64,000 nucleotides of DNA from Planctomycetaceae bacterium (GTDB taxonomy: Bacteria; Planctomycetota; Planctomycetia; Pirellulales; Lacipirellulaceae), in contig PABB01000056.1 in assembly GCA_002702655.1 (NCBI GenBank), positions 1-64,000 on the forward strand, in the 5' to 3' direction. Numbering within the stretch: the stretch's first letter is position 1; each line of letters begins with the position of its first letter. A program made the translations under genes and the position numbers. This document shows positions 53,687 through 62,885 of this stretch, piece by piece. Under the pieces are notes generated by a model. The model worked only from the letters and a program-made list of their open reading frames with translations. It searched no databases and had not been told where the DNA came from.

Positions 53687-55225
53687 ATGACTGCCACTGT
53701 CGCCGACGCGCTCGAACAACTTGGCGTTCCCACCCCATTGCAAGCCGTGGCGATCGGCGGCGATTGGCAAGCGGGTTCCGGCGAACCGCTGCCGACCCGC
53801 TCGCCCATCGACGGCGCCAGCCACGGCGACTTGGCGCTGGCCACGCCGGCCCAAGTCGAGCAGGCGATCGCCGCGGCCAGCGAAGCATTTCGCACGTGGC
53901 GCGTGACCCCCGCGCCAGTTCGCGGTGAATTCGTCCGCCGCTACGGCGAGCAACTCCGCAGACACAAGGCCGACCTGGCGGCCCTGGTCACGGCCGAAGC
54001 GGGCAAGATCACGACCGAAGCGCTGGGCGAAGTGCAGGAAATGATCGACGTGTGCGACTTTGCCGTGGGGCTCAGCCGCCAGTTGTACGGCAAGACCATC
54101 GCCAGCGAGCGGCCCGGGCATCGGCTGGCCGAGCAGTGGCTGCCGCTGGGGCCGGTGGGGGTCATCTCGGCATTCAACTTTCCTGTGGCAGTGTGGGCGT
54201 GGAACGCCGCGATCGCGTGGGTGTGCGGCGACCCCGTGGTTTGGAAGCCGTCGGAAAAGACGCCGCTGACCGCGCTGGCATGTCAGGCGCTGGTCGCCAA
54301 GACGCTCACAGAGATGCCCGACGTCCCCGCGGGCGTGTCCTCGGTCGTGATCGGCGGGGCCGATGCGGGGCAGACGCTCGCCGCATCAGCGCACGTGCCG
54401 CTGGTGTCGGCCACCGGCTCGACGCGGATGGGCCGCGCTGTGGCCGAGACGGTGGCCAAGCGACTGGGCCGCTCGCTGCTGGAGTTGGGCGGCAACAACG
54501 GCATGATCGTCGCCCCCACCGCCGACATGGAATTGGCCGTGCGGTCGATCGTGTTCGCCGCGGTGGGCACCTGCGGCCAGCGGTGCACGTCGCTGCGGCG
54601 GTTGATCGCCCACGAGTCGATTGCCGACACGCTGCGGGACCGCGTGTTGGGGGCGTACGCCAAGTTGCCCATCGGCGACCCGCGCGACGACGGTACGTTG
54701 GTGGGACCGCTGGTCGATGAGGCGGCGCTGGCGGGCATGCAGGACGCACTGGCCGCGGCTCGCGAGCAGGGCGGCCAAGTGCATGGCGGCGAGCGCGTGA
54801 CCGACGGCGTCCCCGCGGGCGGATTTTACGTGCGGCCCGCGGTCGTGGAAATCGCGGCCGACGCGCCGATCGTGCAGCAAGAGACGTTCGCGCCGATCCT
54901 CTACTTGCTGCGGTACCAGGATTTTGATCAGGCGCTGGAGATTCACAACGGCGTGCCGCAGGGTTTGGCGTCGGCGGTACTCACCACCGACATGCGCGAG
55001 GCGGAGCAGTTCTGCGGTCCCGCGGGCTCGGACTGCGGTATCGTCAACGTGAACACCTCGCCCAGCGGCGCCGAAATCGGCGGCGCCTTTGGCGGCGAAA
55101 AAGACACCGGCGGCGGTCGCGAGTCCGGCAGCGATTCGTGGAAGCAGTACATGCGCCGGGCGACCAACACCGTGAACTACTCGACCGACCTGCCGCTGGC
55201 GCAGGGGATCAAGTTCGACGTGTGA
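53687..55225 (+). CDS. ALDH7-family aminoadipate-semialdehyde dehydrogenase
   Basis: 512 aa. Catalytic C300 (GTCGQRCTSLRR) and E266 (LLELGGNNG). ELGGNNG in place of the usual ELGGK/S, and the C-terminal SGAEIGGAFGGEKDTGGGRE plus SWKQYMRRATNTVNYS, are diagnostic of the antiquitin/ALDH7 branch, which oxidises alpha-aminoadipate semialdehyde to aminoadipate with NAD. Last gene of the lysine/pipecolate set, 109 bp after the dehydrogenase and closed by a strong terminator. Confidence 0.9.
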   Translation: MTATVADALEQLGVPTPLQAVAIGGDWQAGSGEPLPTRSPIDGASHGDLALATPAQVEQAIAAASEAFRTWRVTPAPVRGEFVRRYGEQLRRHKADLAALVTAEAGKITTEALGEVQEMIDVCDFAVGLSRQLYGKTIASERPGHRLAEQWLPLGPVGVISAFNFPVAVWAWNAAIAWVCGDPVVWKPSEKTPLTALACQALVAKTLTEMPDVPAGVSSVVIGGADAGQTLAASAHVPLVSATGSTRMGRAVAETVAKRLGRSLLELGGNNGMIVAPTADMELAVRSIVFAAVGTCGQRCTSLRRLIAHESIADTLRDRVLGAYAKLPIGDPRDDGTLVGPLVDEAALAGMQDALAAAREQGGQVHGGERVTDGVPAGGFYVRPAVVEIAADAPIVQQETFAPILYLLRYQDFDQALEIHNGVPQGLASAVLTTDMREAEQFCGPAGSDCGIVNVNTSPSGAEIGGAFGGEKDTGGGRESGSDSWKQYMRRATNTVNYSTDLPLAQGIKFDV

Positions 55226-55268
55226 CGCGGCGAAACACGGCCCGCGGACATCACGGCCCACAATGTAA

Positions 55269-55311
55269 CAACGCGGCCGTCGCTCACTTCGAGCGACGGC
55301 CGCGTTGTTTT
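55269..55311. terminator. Strong bidirectional-type terminator
   Basis: A perfect 17-bp stem (55269-55285 with 55291-55307), loop ACTTC, followed by TTTT on the plus strand; A residues precede it, so it may serve the convergent surface-protein gene too. Confidence 0.9.
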
Positions 55312-55341
55312 GGTAGCTGATCGGCGCGGGAGGTTCGCTTG

Positions 55342-56460
55342 TTATCGTTCCCAACCCGTAGTGGTTCGCGAACCGAACCGGCTCCAGGTCATCGTGAGCG
55401 AGTCTTGCCCGAAGCGCGTGTTCCGACCGCCGTGCAGTTCGGCCGAGGCGGCGGTGGTTCGCAACAGTCCCAGCGTGTCGTTGCCGTCGCCAAGGTCCGC
55501 GAACAGCGACTCGGCCACGTCGACGTTCTCCACCGCGACGACGTCGTTGCCGTCGCCGGTGTCGATCAACATGTCTTCGCCCACGGAGCCGTTGGTCACG
55601 GCAATCTCGTCGCTGCCTTCTTCGCCCAGCAGAACCAGACTGCGGCCTGTCGTCACATTGGCCAGGCTGATGTCGTCGCGACCGGCGGCGCCGTTCACGT
55701 AGGTCCAACCTTGGTAGGAGCGTAGCCCGTCGGCGTCGAACGTGTCGTTGCCGCCGCCCATCGAGAAGAACAGGTTGTCCGACGCAAACACATTCTGGAG
55801 GTCAAAGTCATCGACTCCGTCGCCGCTGGTCAGTTCCAGCGAATCGGTCGACGACCACGTGGCGTAGCCGTAGGGCGTGTAGAACGAGCCGAACTTCACT
55901 TCGTTGTCGCCGTCGCCCATGTCGAAGTCGGCGTCGCCGAGCCCCGAGTTGTAGACTTCCACGCGGTCGTCACCGCCAGTGAAGTCGAAGCCGATCGGTG
56001 CGAGAGAGCTTGAAGGATCGCGATCCATGCGCACATCGGTCTCGCCGCCGATGTCCATGTTCTGAATCTTGACGAAGTCGTCGCCGCCCTGCATCCGGAC
56101 GTTCAAGTCGTCGGCCAGGTAAATCCGATTGCCGGTGGTGCCGGCGCTGGTGTTGAGATACAAATCGTCGTCGCCGTCGCCCAGGTTGATGTCCATGCCG
56201 CGTACATTGGCCGCGGGCACAGTGAAGGCGCCGAAGCCGCCGTTGATGCGCGTCAGGCCGCCGTCGGCCGACAGGCCGCGGATTTCCAGGTTGCCGTTGT
56301 TGAGCTTGGCGACTTGCACCGCGTTGCCCAGGTCGTCGCCGTCGATCATCAGAACGCCGCCGAACATTTCGACGCCCACGTCGCCGGCCATCATGCGGCG
56401 CTCTTCAAGTCCCTCGGCGGTCAGACGACGCTGTTTGCTGGAATGAGTGAGGCGAGTCAT
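55342..56460 (-). CDS. Planctomycete extracellular protein with Asp/Gly-rich beta-roll repeats
   Basis: 372 aa. The N-terminus carries LTAEGLEERRMMAGD, the planctomycete extracellular leader (LEPR/LExR-xxxA type) in place of a standard signal peptide. The body repeats LGDGDDDLYL, MQGGDDFVKI, TGGDDRVEVYN, MGDGDNEVKF, MGGGNDTFDA, DTGDGNDVVAVEN and LGDGNDTLGL, i.e. RTX-like GGxGxD units that would bind calcium. GGGAGC precedes the ATG. Probably a cell-surface protein. Confidence 0.83.
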   Translation of the reverse strand: MTRLTHSSKQRRLTAEGLEERRMMAGDVGVEMFGGVLMIDGDDLGNAVQVAKLNNGNLEIRGLSADGGLTRINGGFGAFTVPAANVRGMDINLGDGDDDLYLNTSAGTTGNRIYLADDLNVRMQGGDDFVKIQNMDIGGETDVRMDRDPSSSLAPIGFDFTGGDDRVEVYNSGLGDADFDMGDGDNEVKFGSFYTPYGYATWSSTDSLELTSGDGVDDFDLQNVFASDNLFFSMGGGNDTFDADGLRSYQGWTYVNGAAGRDDISLANVTTGRSLVLLGEEGSDEIAVTNGSVGEDMLIDTGDGNDVVAVENVDVAESLFADLGDGNDTLGLLRTTAASAELHGGRNTRFGQDSLTMTWSRFGSRTTTGWER

Positions 56461-56647
56461 GGCTTTTGCTCCCGTGCAGTGCTGGTTGCGGTGGAGTGCA
56501 GAAGTGCACGACTAACGAAGCGAGAGGCGCCCCGGCGGCGTTACAGAGAAACTGCCTGGCCGATTCCCAACGGGGAAAAACGCCCGCGGAAGCCAGTCCG
56601 ATCTGAAGGACAAGAGGTCGGGCGCGGGGCGCTGGCAAGGACGCTGC

Positions 56648-57652
56648 TCAGCGACCCGCTGGCGCCAGATTGGCCAAAGCGGCCGTGCCGGCGTAGTCGC
56701 GGACCGCGGCGGTGGCGCCCAACCCGGTCACGCAGCAGGCCCCGGCCGCAGCGCCCAGCCGGCCCGCTTCTTGCACCGAGTGCCCCCGGAGCAGTCCGGC
56801 GAGCAATCCGCCGAGAAAGCAATCGCCGGCGCCGGTGGTGTCGACGATCGGCCGCGGCGGGTCGACGGCGGCGATCTCGACCATCTCGCCCGGCGCGGGA
56901 GAGAGCAGGGCGCCCGCGGCTCCCAGTTTCACCCCCGCCAAGCCGCCCGCGCCTGCGTCGCGGAATGCGGCGATCATGGCGCGTGGATCCGTCTCGCCCG
57001 TTTGATGCTCCGCCTCTTTGCGGCTGGGAACGTACACGTCCACGTGCGGCAGGATGTCCCGCAGCGGCTGCAACTCGCCCCCGTCGCCCGCCGCGTCCAG
57101 CGCGGTGACGCAGCCGACGCCGCGGATCGCGGCCAGCACCTCGGGTAGATCGGGCAGCAGGTTGGGCAGCAGCGGATAGTAGCCCAACAACATGGCCCGG
57201 GCCGCGGCGAACAGATCGAGCCGATCCAGAAAGGCCGCCCTGTCCAGTTTCTTGGGCGCCCCCACGGCGTGCAGGAAGCTGCGCTCGCCCGCGGCGTCGA
57301 TGAGCACCGCGCTGGTGCTCGACTTGCTTCCGGGGAGCGTGACCAGGTGCGTCGCGTCGAGCCCCTCGGCCGTGTACCGCGTGCGGATCACATCGGCCCA
57401 CTCGTCGTCGCCGACGTAGGTCATCGCCGCGGCGCGCGCTCCCAACCGCGCCAGTGTGATGCCCGCGTTGGAGACGATGCCGCCGGTGGTGAGTGCCATG
57501 GGCTCGGTGCGGATAAGCGTCCCGGCGCCAATCGGCGCGTGCAGGTCGATCGGCCGCACCAACACGTCCACAACGCACGATCCGCAGACGACGCAGTCGA
57601 GGGACTTGTCAGCGGATGGCGCGGCGAGATCAGCGAGCATGCGGGAATTCAC
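56648..57652 (-). CDS. PfkB-family carbohydrate kinase
   Basis: 334 aa from GTG 57652. CGSCVVDVLVRPID and TTGGIVSNAGITLARLGA form the substrate part; the PfkB signature is DTTGAGDCFLGGLLAGLL with the catalytic Asp in GAGD. Ribokinase, fructokinase and nucleoside kinase branches cannot be told apart by eye. Its GTG overlaps the stop of the upstream small gene (GTGA), so the two are translated together. Confidence 0.88.
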   Translation of the reverse strand: MNSRMLADLAAPSADKSLDCVVCGSCVVDVLVRPIDLHAPIGAGTLIRTEPMALTTGGIVSNAGITLARLGARAAAMTYVGDDEWADVIRTRYTAEGLDATHLVTLPGSKSSTSAVLIDAAGERSFLHAVGAPKKLDRAAFLDRLDLFAAARAMLLGYYPLLPNLLPDLPEVLAAIRGVGCVTALDAAGDGGELQPLRDILPHVDVYVPSRKEAEHQTGETDPRAMIAAFRDAGAGGLAGVKLGAAGALLSPAPGEMVEIAAVDPPRPIVDTTGAGDCFLGGLLAGLLRGHSVQEAGRLGAAAGACCVTGLGATAAVRDYAGTAALANLAPAGR

Positions 57653-58062
57653 GGGGCGATGGCGTAGGCTTCGCGCTCAAACGGATTGTCGCGGTAGGGA
57701 TCGCCGCCGCGCAGCCAAACCCATCCCGAGCATAGAAAGTACACCGGCACGAACAACGGTCCCCAGCGTTCGTACTGCCGCACGTGGACCAATTCGTGCT
57801 CCCGGCACACGTCGAGCGCGGCGGCCGTTTGCCCCAACACGACATGTCCCAGAGTCATGGCCGCCACGCCGGTGGCGAGCGGAGTTTTGCGGAGCAACCA
57901 TGTGACGGCGCCGCCGTAGAACTCGATGACGCCGCACCGCGCCTGCACGCCGCCGCCGGTGGCCAAGCCGAGCAGCCCCAGCACGCCGCCAAACAGCGAC
58001 CACGGCCCGGCCCAGAGCATTTGCAACAATTTGATCATCGGCGTGGGCCGCGCGCTCGACAA
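57649..58062 (-). CDS. Small membrane protein with HExxH motif
   Basis: 137 aa (ATG 58038 possible). One to three hydrophobic stretches (10-35, 65-80, 100-115) and H89-E90-x2-H93 with E98 (HELVHVRQYERWG), then DPYRDNPFEREAY. The HExxH plus downstream Glu suggests a metal site; such short HELVHVRQYE proteins are annotated as unknown. Overlaps the kinase gene by four bases. Confidence 0.72.
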   Translation of the reverse strand: MSSARPTPMIKLLQMLWAGPWSLFGGVLGLLGLATGGGVQARCGVIEFYGGAVTWLLRKTPLATGVAAMTLGHVVLGQTAAALDVCREHELVHVRQYERWGPLFVPVYFLCSGWVWLRGGDPYRDNPFEREAYAIAP

Positions 58063-58145
58063 CGATACGGTGATGAGACGGCGACCCGGCGGCGTCCACA
58101 GCGTTTTCCCTCACGCCACCAGCCTCAAGTCTCAAGTCAAAAAAA

Positions 58146-58637
<492 letters not shown>

Positions 58638-58645
58638 CGCTGGAT

Positions 58646-58675
58646 ATTCTAGCCAAACCGGGTACGCCGGTCGAA
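58646..58675 (-). promoter_or_regulatory. rnpB promoter
   Basis: Minus strand: TTCGAC (58675-58670), 18-bp spacer, TAGAAT (58651-58646). Start of transcription near 58640 agrees with the 5' side of P1. Confidence 0.7.
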
Positions 58676-58789
58676 CCGCCGCATCGCGTCAGATGCTCCC
58701 CCCACCGCGTGGGATTGCGACAGTGGCGCCGGTTGGGCGAGTTCACCGGACGGCTGGATGCGATTTTTCAGCCGCACAGTGCGGAGCGT

Positions 58790-58819
58790 TTGTCGGCGAA
58801 TCGCTGCGTCTGTTACGAT
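58790..58819 (+). promoter_or_regulatory. Promoter for the binding-protein gene
   Basis: TTGTCG (58790-58795), 18-bp spacer, TACGAT (58814-58819); leader of about 90 nt to the ATG at 58919. The two promoters here are divergent. Confidence 0.5.
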
Positions 58820-58918
58820 CAAGACCAGTGCCATGCGTCGGCGGTTGCCCTTGTCGCCCGGCCGGCTGAGCAGTCACTTTTCCCGCGGATCTCGTCCCGC
58901 ATTGCATTGGGTCGCACA

Positions 58919-60004
58919 ATGGAAGACCGAAAACCTCTGTTGTGGTTCGGCGCCGTGATCGCACTGGCGTTGGCCGCTTACTTTTACCACTCGGCGGTGA
59001 ACGTCAGCCCAGCGGGCGATTCCCCCTCGATCTCCAAGCCCAAGCTGGCCGTGATCGTCGGCGGCCCGGATGCTTTCTGGCAGGAGGTCGCCAAAGGCGC
59101 CAAGAGCGCGGCCGACGACTTGGGGGCGGTGCTCGATGTGCGAGTGCCGGATGGGACCGGCCCCGATCAGACGGCCACGCTCGTGCAGGCGTCGACGGAT
59201 AATTTCGATGGGCTGGCGATCAGTCCGCTGGACCCCGAAGCGCAGACAAAATTGATCAGCGGCCTCGCGGCGAGAATCAAGGTCGTCACCTACGACAACG
59301 ACGCCCCGCAATCGTTGCGATATTCTTACATTGGATCAAACAACACGCAGGCGGGCCGGCTGGCTGCCGATCTGCTGCAGAAGGCGGTTCCCGACGGCGG
59401 AAAGGTGGCGATCTTCATCGGCGACAATGAACGTCAGAATGCCCGTGATCGCCGGCACTCGTTCATCAACTCCCTGATGGGAGTGTGGAGCCCGCGGGAA
59501 GACGATCTGGCCCAGCTCGACGCCGATTTGGGCGAGCCGCGCGAGGCGGGCGATTACACGATCGTAGCGACGTACCTGGATGGGAGCGATCCCAAGCAGG
59601 CGGCCGCCAACGCGGCGAAGGCGCTTGAGCAACACAGCGACTTAGCCGCGATGGTGGCCATGTACGGCTACAACGGCCCAGCGTGCCTGCAGGCGCTCGA
59701 CGACGCGGGCAAACTTGGCGAGGTGGCGGTCATTGCTTTTGACGAGCACGAAGAAACGTTGGCGGGGATCGCCGCGGGGAATGTCGTCGGCGCCGTCGTG
59801 CAGGACCCGTTCCTGATGGGCTACAAGTCTGTCGAAGAACTCTGCAAATTGTGCCGTAACAAGGTCAGCGCTTTGCCGCTGCCGGGCGCCGGGTCGGTGG
59901 CGTTGGAATGCCGGGTCGTGGATCAGGAGAATCTGGAGAAGTTCCAGAAAGACCTGGCCGAGCGGCGCGCTGCTGCGGAAACGGCTGCTGCCGAACCCGA
60001 GTGA
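58919..60004 (+). CDS. Sugar-type periplasmic binding protein (LacI/RbsB-like), solitary
   Basis: 361 aa from ATG 58919. An N-terminal membrane helix (LLWFGAVIALALAAYFYHSA) anchors or exports it. The type I periplasmic-binding fold starts at PKLAVIVGGPDAFWQEVAKGA and continues with DNFDGLAISPLDPEAQ, VVTYDNDAP, YSYIGSNNTQAGRLAADLL and VIAFDEHEETLAGIAAG. It resembles ABC-transporter sugar-binding proteins, but no ATPase or permease gene is beside it. Earlier in-frame starts read rnpB promoter sequence. Confidence 0.87.
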   Translation: MEDRKPLLWFGAVIALALAAYFYHSAVNVSPAGDSPSISKPKLAVIVGGPDAFWQEVAKGAKSAADDLGAVLDVRVPDGTGPDQTATLVQASTDNFDGLAISPLDPEAQTKLISGLAARIKVVTYDNDAPQSLRYSYIGSNNTQAGRLAADLLQKAVPDGGKVAIFIGDNERQNARDRRHSFINSLMGVWSPREDDLAQLDADLGEPREAGDYTIVATYLDGSDPKQAAANAAKALEQHSDLAAMVAMYGYNGPACLQALDDAGKLGEVAVIAFDEHEETLAGIAAGNVVGAVVQDPFLMGYKSVEELCKLCRNKVSALPLPGAGSVALECRVVDQENLEKFQKDLAERRAAAETAAAEPE

Positions 60005-60011
60005 GCTGGAG

Positions 60012-61067
60012 TCAGAGTGAGCCCGCAGGCGCCGACGCGCTCGTCGGCTCCGACCACCGTTTCCCTTGCCACGAATCGCGGCGCGCGAATTCGGCGTCGA
60101 TCTCCTGCCGCACGCCGCCTTTGTCCAGGCTCCACGCCGGGCCGACGAAATAGTCGGGCGGGGCGTCGCCGGTGACCCGTTCGACGACCATGTCGGGCGG
60201 GAGCAATTCCAGAAAATCGACCACCGTGCGCACGTAGTCTGCGCGGCCCATCAACGTGACCTCGCCAGCCGCGACCTCCTCGGCCAGCTTGGTCTTCTTC
60301 ACGCAATACAGGTTGTGAATCTTCACCGAATCGACCCGCAGCCGGGCGACCTCGCGGGCCGTGGCCAGCATGTCGGCGCGCGACTCGCCCGGCAGCCCGA
60401 GCATCACGTGCACGCCGATTTCAAACCCTCGGCCGCGGCTTCGCTCGATTGCGTCCACGGACGACGCATGATCGTGTCCGCGGTTCATCCACTGCAGCGA
60501 GCGATCGTGCATGGTCTGCATGCCGTATTCGACCGACACGAAATGGCTGCGGGCCAACTCGGCAAGCAGGTCGAGCACCTCCTCGCCCACGCAATCGCTG
60601 CGCGTGCCGATAGCCAGCCCGACCACCTGCGGGTGGGAGAGGGCTTCGGCGTAGACGCGGCGCAGCTTGTCGAGGGGGCCGTAGGTGTTGGTGGCCGGCT
60701 GAAAGTAGGCCAGGAAATCGCGGCAGTCGGGGTAGCGACCGCGCATGCGGGCGAGACTTTGGTCGATTTGCCCCAGAATTCCGCTGCGGGGCAGGCGGCG
60801 GCTGGGGCTGAAGCTGCGGTTGTCGCAGAACGTACAGCCGCCGATCGCGACCGAGCCGTCCACGTTCGGGCAGGTAAAACCGGCGTCGACGCTCACTTTC
60901 TGCACCCGGCGGCGAAACCGCTGCTGGATGAAGTGGTTGTAGGAGTAGAAGCGCAGACCCGCGGTGCGCCACGAGGGCCCTGTCTCGTCGGGCGTAAGCG
61001 GTTTGGTTGACTGCACTTGCGGCACTTCGTACAGTGGTAGGTGGCCAGTACCGGTCCTCGGCGCCAT
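60012..61067 (-). CDS. TIGR01212-type (YhcC) radical SAM protein
   Basis: 351 aa. The cluster motif has the unusual CX11CX2C spacing of this family: C66, C78 and C81 (CPNVDG...GGCTFC). Also YAEALSHPQVVGLAIGTRSDC, VEYGMQTMHDRSL and GVHVMLGLPGESRADML. Function is not firmly established for this family. Only seven bases separate its stop from that of the convergent binding-protein gene. Confidence 0.9.
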   Translation of the reverse strand: MAPRTGTGHLPLYEVPQVQSTKPLTPDETGPSWRTAGLRFYSYNHFIQQRFRRRVQKVSVDAGFTCPNVDGSVAIGGCTFCDNRSFSPSRRLPRSGILGQIDQSLARMRGRYPDCRDFLAYFQPATNTYGPLDKLRRVYAEALSHPQVVGLAIGTRSDCVGEEVLDLLAELARSHFVSVEYGMQTMHDRSLQWMNRGHDHASSVDAIERSRGRGFEIGVHVMLGLPGESRADMLATAREVARLRVDSVKIHNLYCVKKTKLAEEVAAGEVTLMGRADYVRTVVDFLELLPPDMVVERVTGDAPPDYFVGPAWSLDKGGVRQEIDAEFARRDSWQGKRWSEPTSASAPAGSL

Positions 61068-61179
61068 TCGTCGAGCCGGTTAAGCTGCGCGCAATTGCGA
61101 CGCAGATCCTCAGATTCATTCCATAATTTCCGTTCATCTTGGGGCGATTTCCACGCGACGCAAGAGGTGGTTGAAGGTT

Positions 61180-61659
61180 ATGTACGGCGAACTCATTCCC
61201 ATCGGCGGCGGCGATCCGATCCCGCTGCTCAAGAAACAACTGCTAGTCGGCCGCCGCGAAAGCTGCGACGTCGTGCTGCGGTTCGCCAACGTCTCGGCTC
61301 ACCACTGTCAGTTGTTCATCAACGGCGGTTATTGGTACGTGCGCGACATGAACAGTCGCAACGGCGTGAAGGTCAACGGCATCCGCGTTAACGAGAAGCG
61401 GCTCGATCCGGGCGACCAACTCGCAGTCGCGAAGCACAAGTACGAGGTGCTGTACTCGCCGACCGACTTGGGCGCCGTCGGGCCCCCGCCGGCCGACGAC
61501 ATGGCGTCGGAGATCATGAAGGAGTCGTTGCTGTCGCGGGCCGGTCTGCAATCGCGCAAGGCGCCGGCCGAAGAGCGGCAGGCCAAGACGTACGGCTCCC
61601 GCTACGACGTGACGAATCACGAGGCCGGGCAGATCAAAATGCCCGACAAGCCCGTATGA
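61180..61659 (+). CDS. FHA-domain protein
   Basis: 159 aa from ATG 61180 (TTG 61171 is an alternative). FHA domain at about 8-88: LLVGRRESCDVVLRFANVSAHHCQL, then DMNSRNGVKVNGIRV, with the phosphothreonine-binding Arg, Ser and Asn. The C-terminal 70 residues are polar and probably disordered. Likely binds a protein phosphorylated by a Ser/Thr kinase encoded elsewhere. 58 bp before rsgA on the same strand. Confidence 0.87.
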   Translation: MYGELIPIGGGDPIPLLKKQLLVGRRESCDVVLRFANVSAHHCQLFINGGYWYVRDMNSRNGVKVNGIRVNEKRLDPGDQLAVAKHKYEVLYSPTDLGAVGPPPADDMASEIMKESLLSRAGLQSRKAPAEERQAKTYGSRYDVTNHEAGQIKMPDKPV

Positions 61660-61717
61660 CGCGGGATGTGCATCGGCAGGTGCGATCCCCGCAGGGAGCG
61701 GCTGCGCGAGTTTCGGC

Positions 61718-62851
61718 ATGAGCAAGAAGAAGCGGAAAGTCCGCGCCGAATTTCGCAAGAACCGCACGCCGCGGGCCCGCGACAAAAATTGGTCGCAAGC
61801 TGTTGATCCCGACGCCGACGAAACGGCGGATCTGGTCAATCGGCAGAGCGTGACCGGCAAGGGCGAGTTGACGCGCAAGCGGACCGTCGCCGACGCCGAG
61901 ATCGCCGAAGACGATGCCGGCGTCACGGTGCTGCCGGCCATCGACCCCGAGACTTGCCGGCTGGGGCGCGTCTTGCGCGTGCAGGGTCTGATCAATCTCG
62001 TGCAGCTCGACGACGGGCAAATCCGGCAATGCGCCACGCGGCGATTGCTCAAGACGCTCGCCACCGATCAGCGGCATGTCGTCGTGGCCGGCGATCGCGT
62101 GTGGGTTCGGCCCGAGGGCGCTGACGAAGGGATTGTCGAACGCGTCGAGCCGCGCCGCGGAGTGCTATCGCGCGACAGCCGCGGACGGCAGCACATCATC
62201 GCGGCCAATGTCGATCAGGTTCTCATCGTGGTGAGCGTCGCCGAGCCGGCGCTCAAACCGCACCTGGTGGACCGGTATCTCGTGGCGGCCGAACGGAACG
62301 GCGTGACGCCCATCATCTGCCTCAACAAAGTCGACCTGGTCGATCGCGCCGACCTGCAGCCCGTCGTCGGCACGTGGGCTCAGTACGGTTATCGCGTGCT
62401 ACAGCTCTCGGCCACGCGGGAGTGGGGCGTCGATGCCCTGCGCGAGCTCTTGGCGGGCCGCGAAACGGCCGTCAGCGGGCAAAGCGGCGTGGGTAAGAGC
62501 AGCTTGCTCAACGCCCTGGATCCGCAGTTGGGGCTGCGCGTGGGGCACGTCAGCCAGGAAAACCAAAAAGGTCGCCATACGACCACCACCGCGGAACTCA
62601 TCCCGCTCTCCTGCGGCGGGTTCGTCGTCGACACGCCGGGCATCCGGCAGTTTCAACTGTGGGACGTTGAGCCCAAGGAATTGGCCGGCTTCTTCCGCGA
62701 CCTGCGGCCGTACGTCAGCCACTGCCGGTACCCCAATTGCACCCATGACCACGAAGACGAGTGCGCGGTGAAGGACGCCGTGGCCGACGGCTATCTCGAC
62801 CTGCGGCGGTATGAAAGCTACCTGAAGATGCTGGCCAACGAGCCGGCGTGA
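61718..62851 (+). CDS. rsgA: Ribosome small-subunit-dependent GTPase A
   Basis: 377 aa. Circularly permuted GTPase: NKVDLVD (G4) precedes GQSGVGKSSLLNAL (G1), RHTTTTAELI (G2) and DTPGIRQF (G3). An N-terminal OB fold is preceded by a basic extension of about 80 residues (KKKRKVRAEFRKNR). The C-terminal zinc knuckle is CRYPNCTHDHEDEC. Acts in late maturation of the 30S subunit. Confidence 0.94.
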   Translation: MSKKKRKVRAEFRKNRTPRARDKNWSQAVDPDADETADLVNRQSVTGKGELTRKRTVADAEIAEDDAGVTVLPAIDPETCRLGRVLRVQGLINLVQLDDGQIRQCATRRLLKTLATDQRHVVVAGDRVWVRPEGADEGIVERVEPRRGVLSRDSRGRQHIIAANVDQVLIVVSVAEPALKPHLVDRYLVAAERNGVTPIICLNKVDLVDRADLQPVVGTWAQYGYRVLQLSATREWGVDALRELLAGRETAVSGQSGVGKSSLLNALDPQLGLRVGHVSQENQKGRHTTTTAELIPLSCGGFVVDTPGIRQFQLWDVEPKELAGFFRDLRPYVSHCRYPNCTHDHEDECAVKDAVADGYLDLRRYESYLKMLANEPA

Positions 62852-62885
62852 GCAGGTGGAGCTGGCGCCCTCTTTTCCCGCCCCG

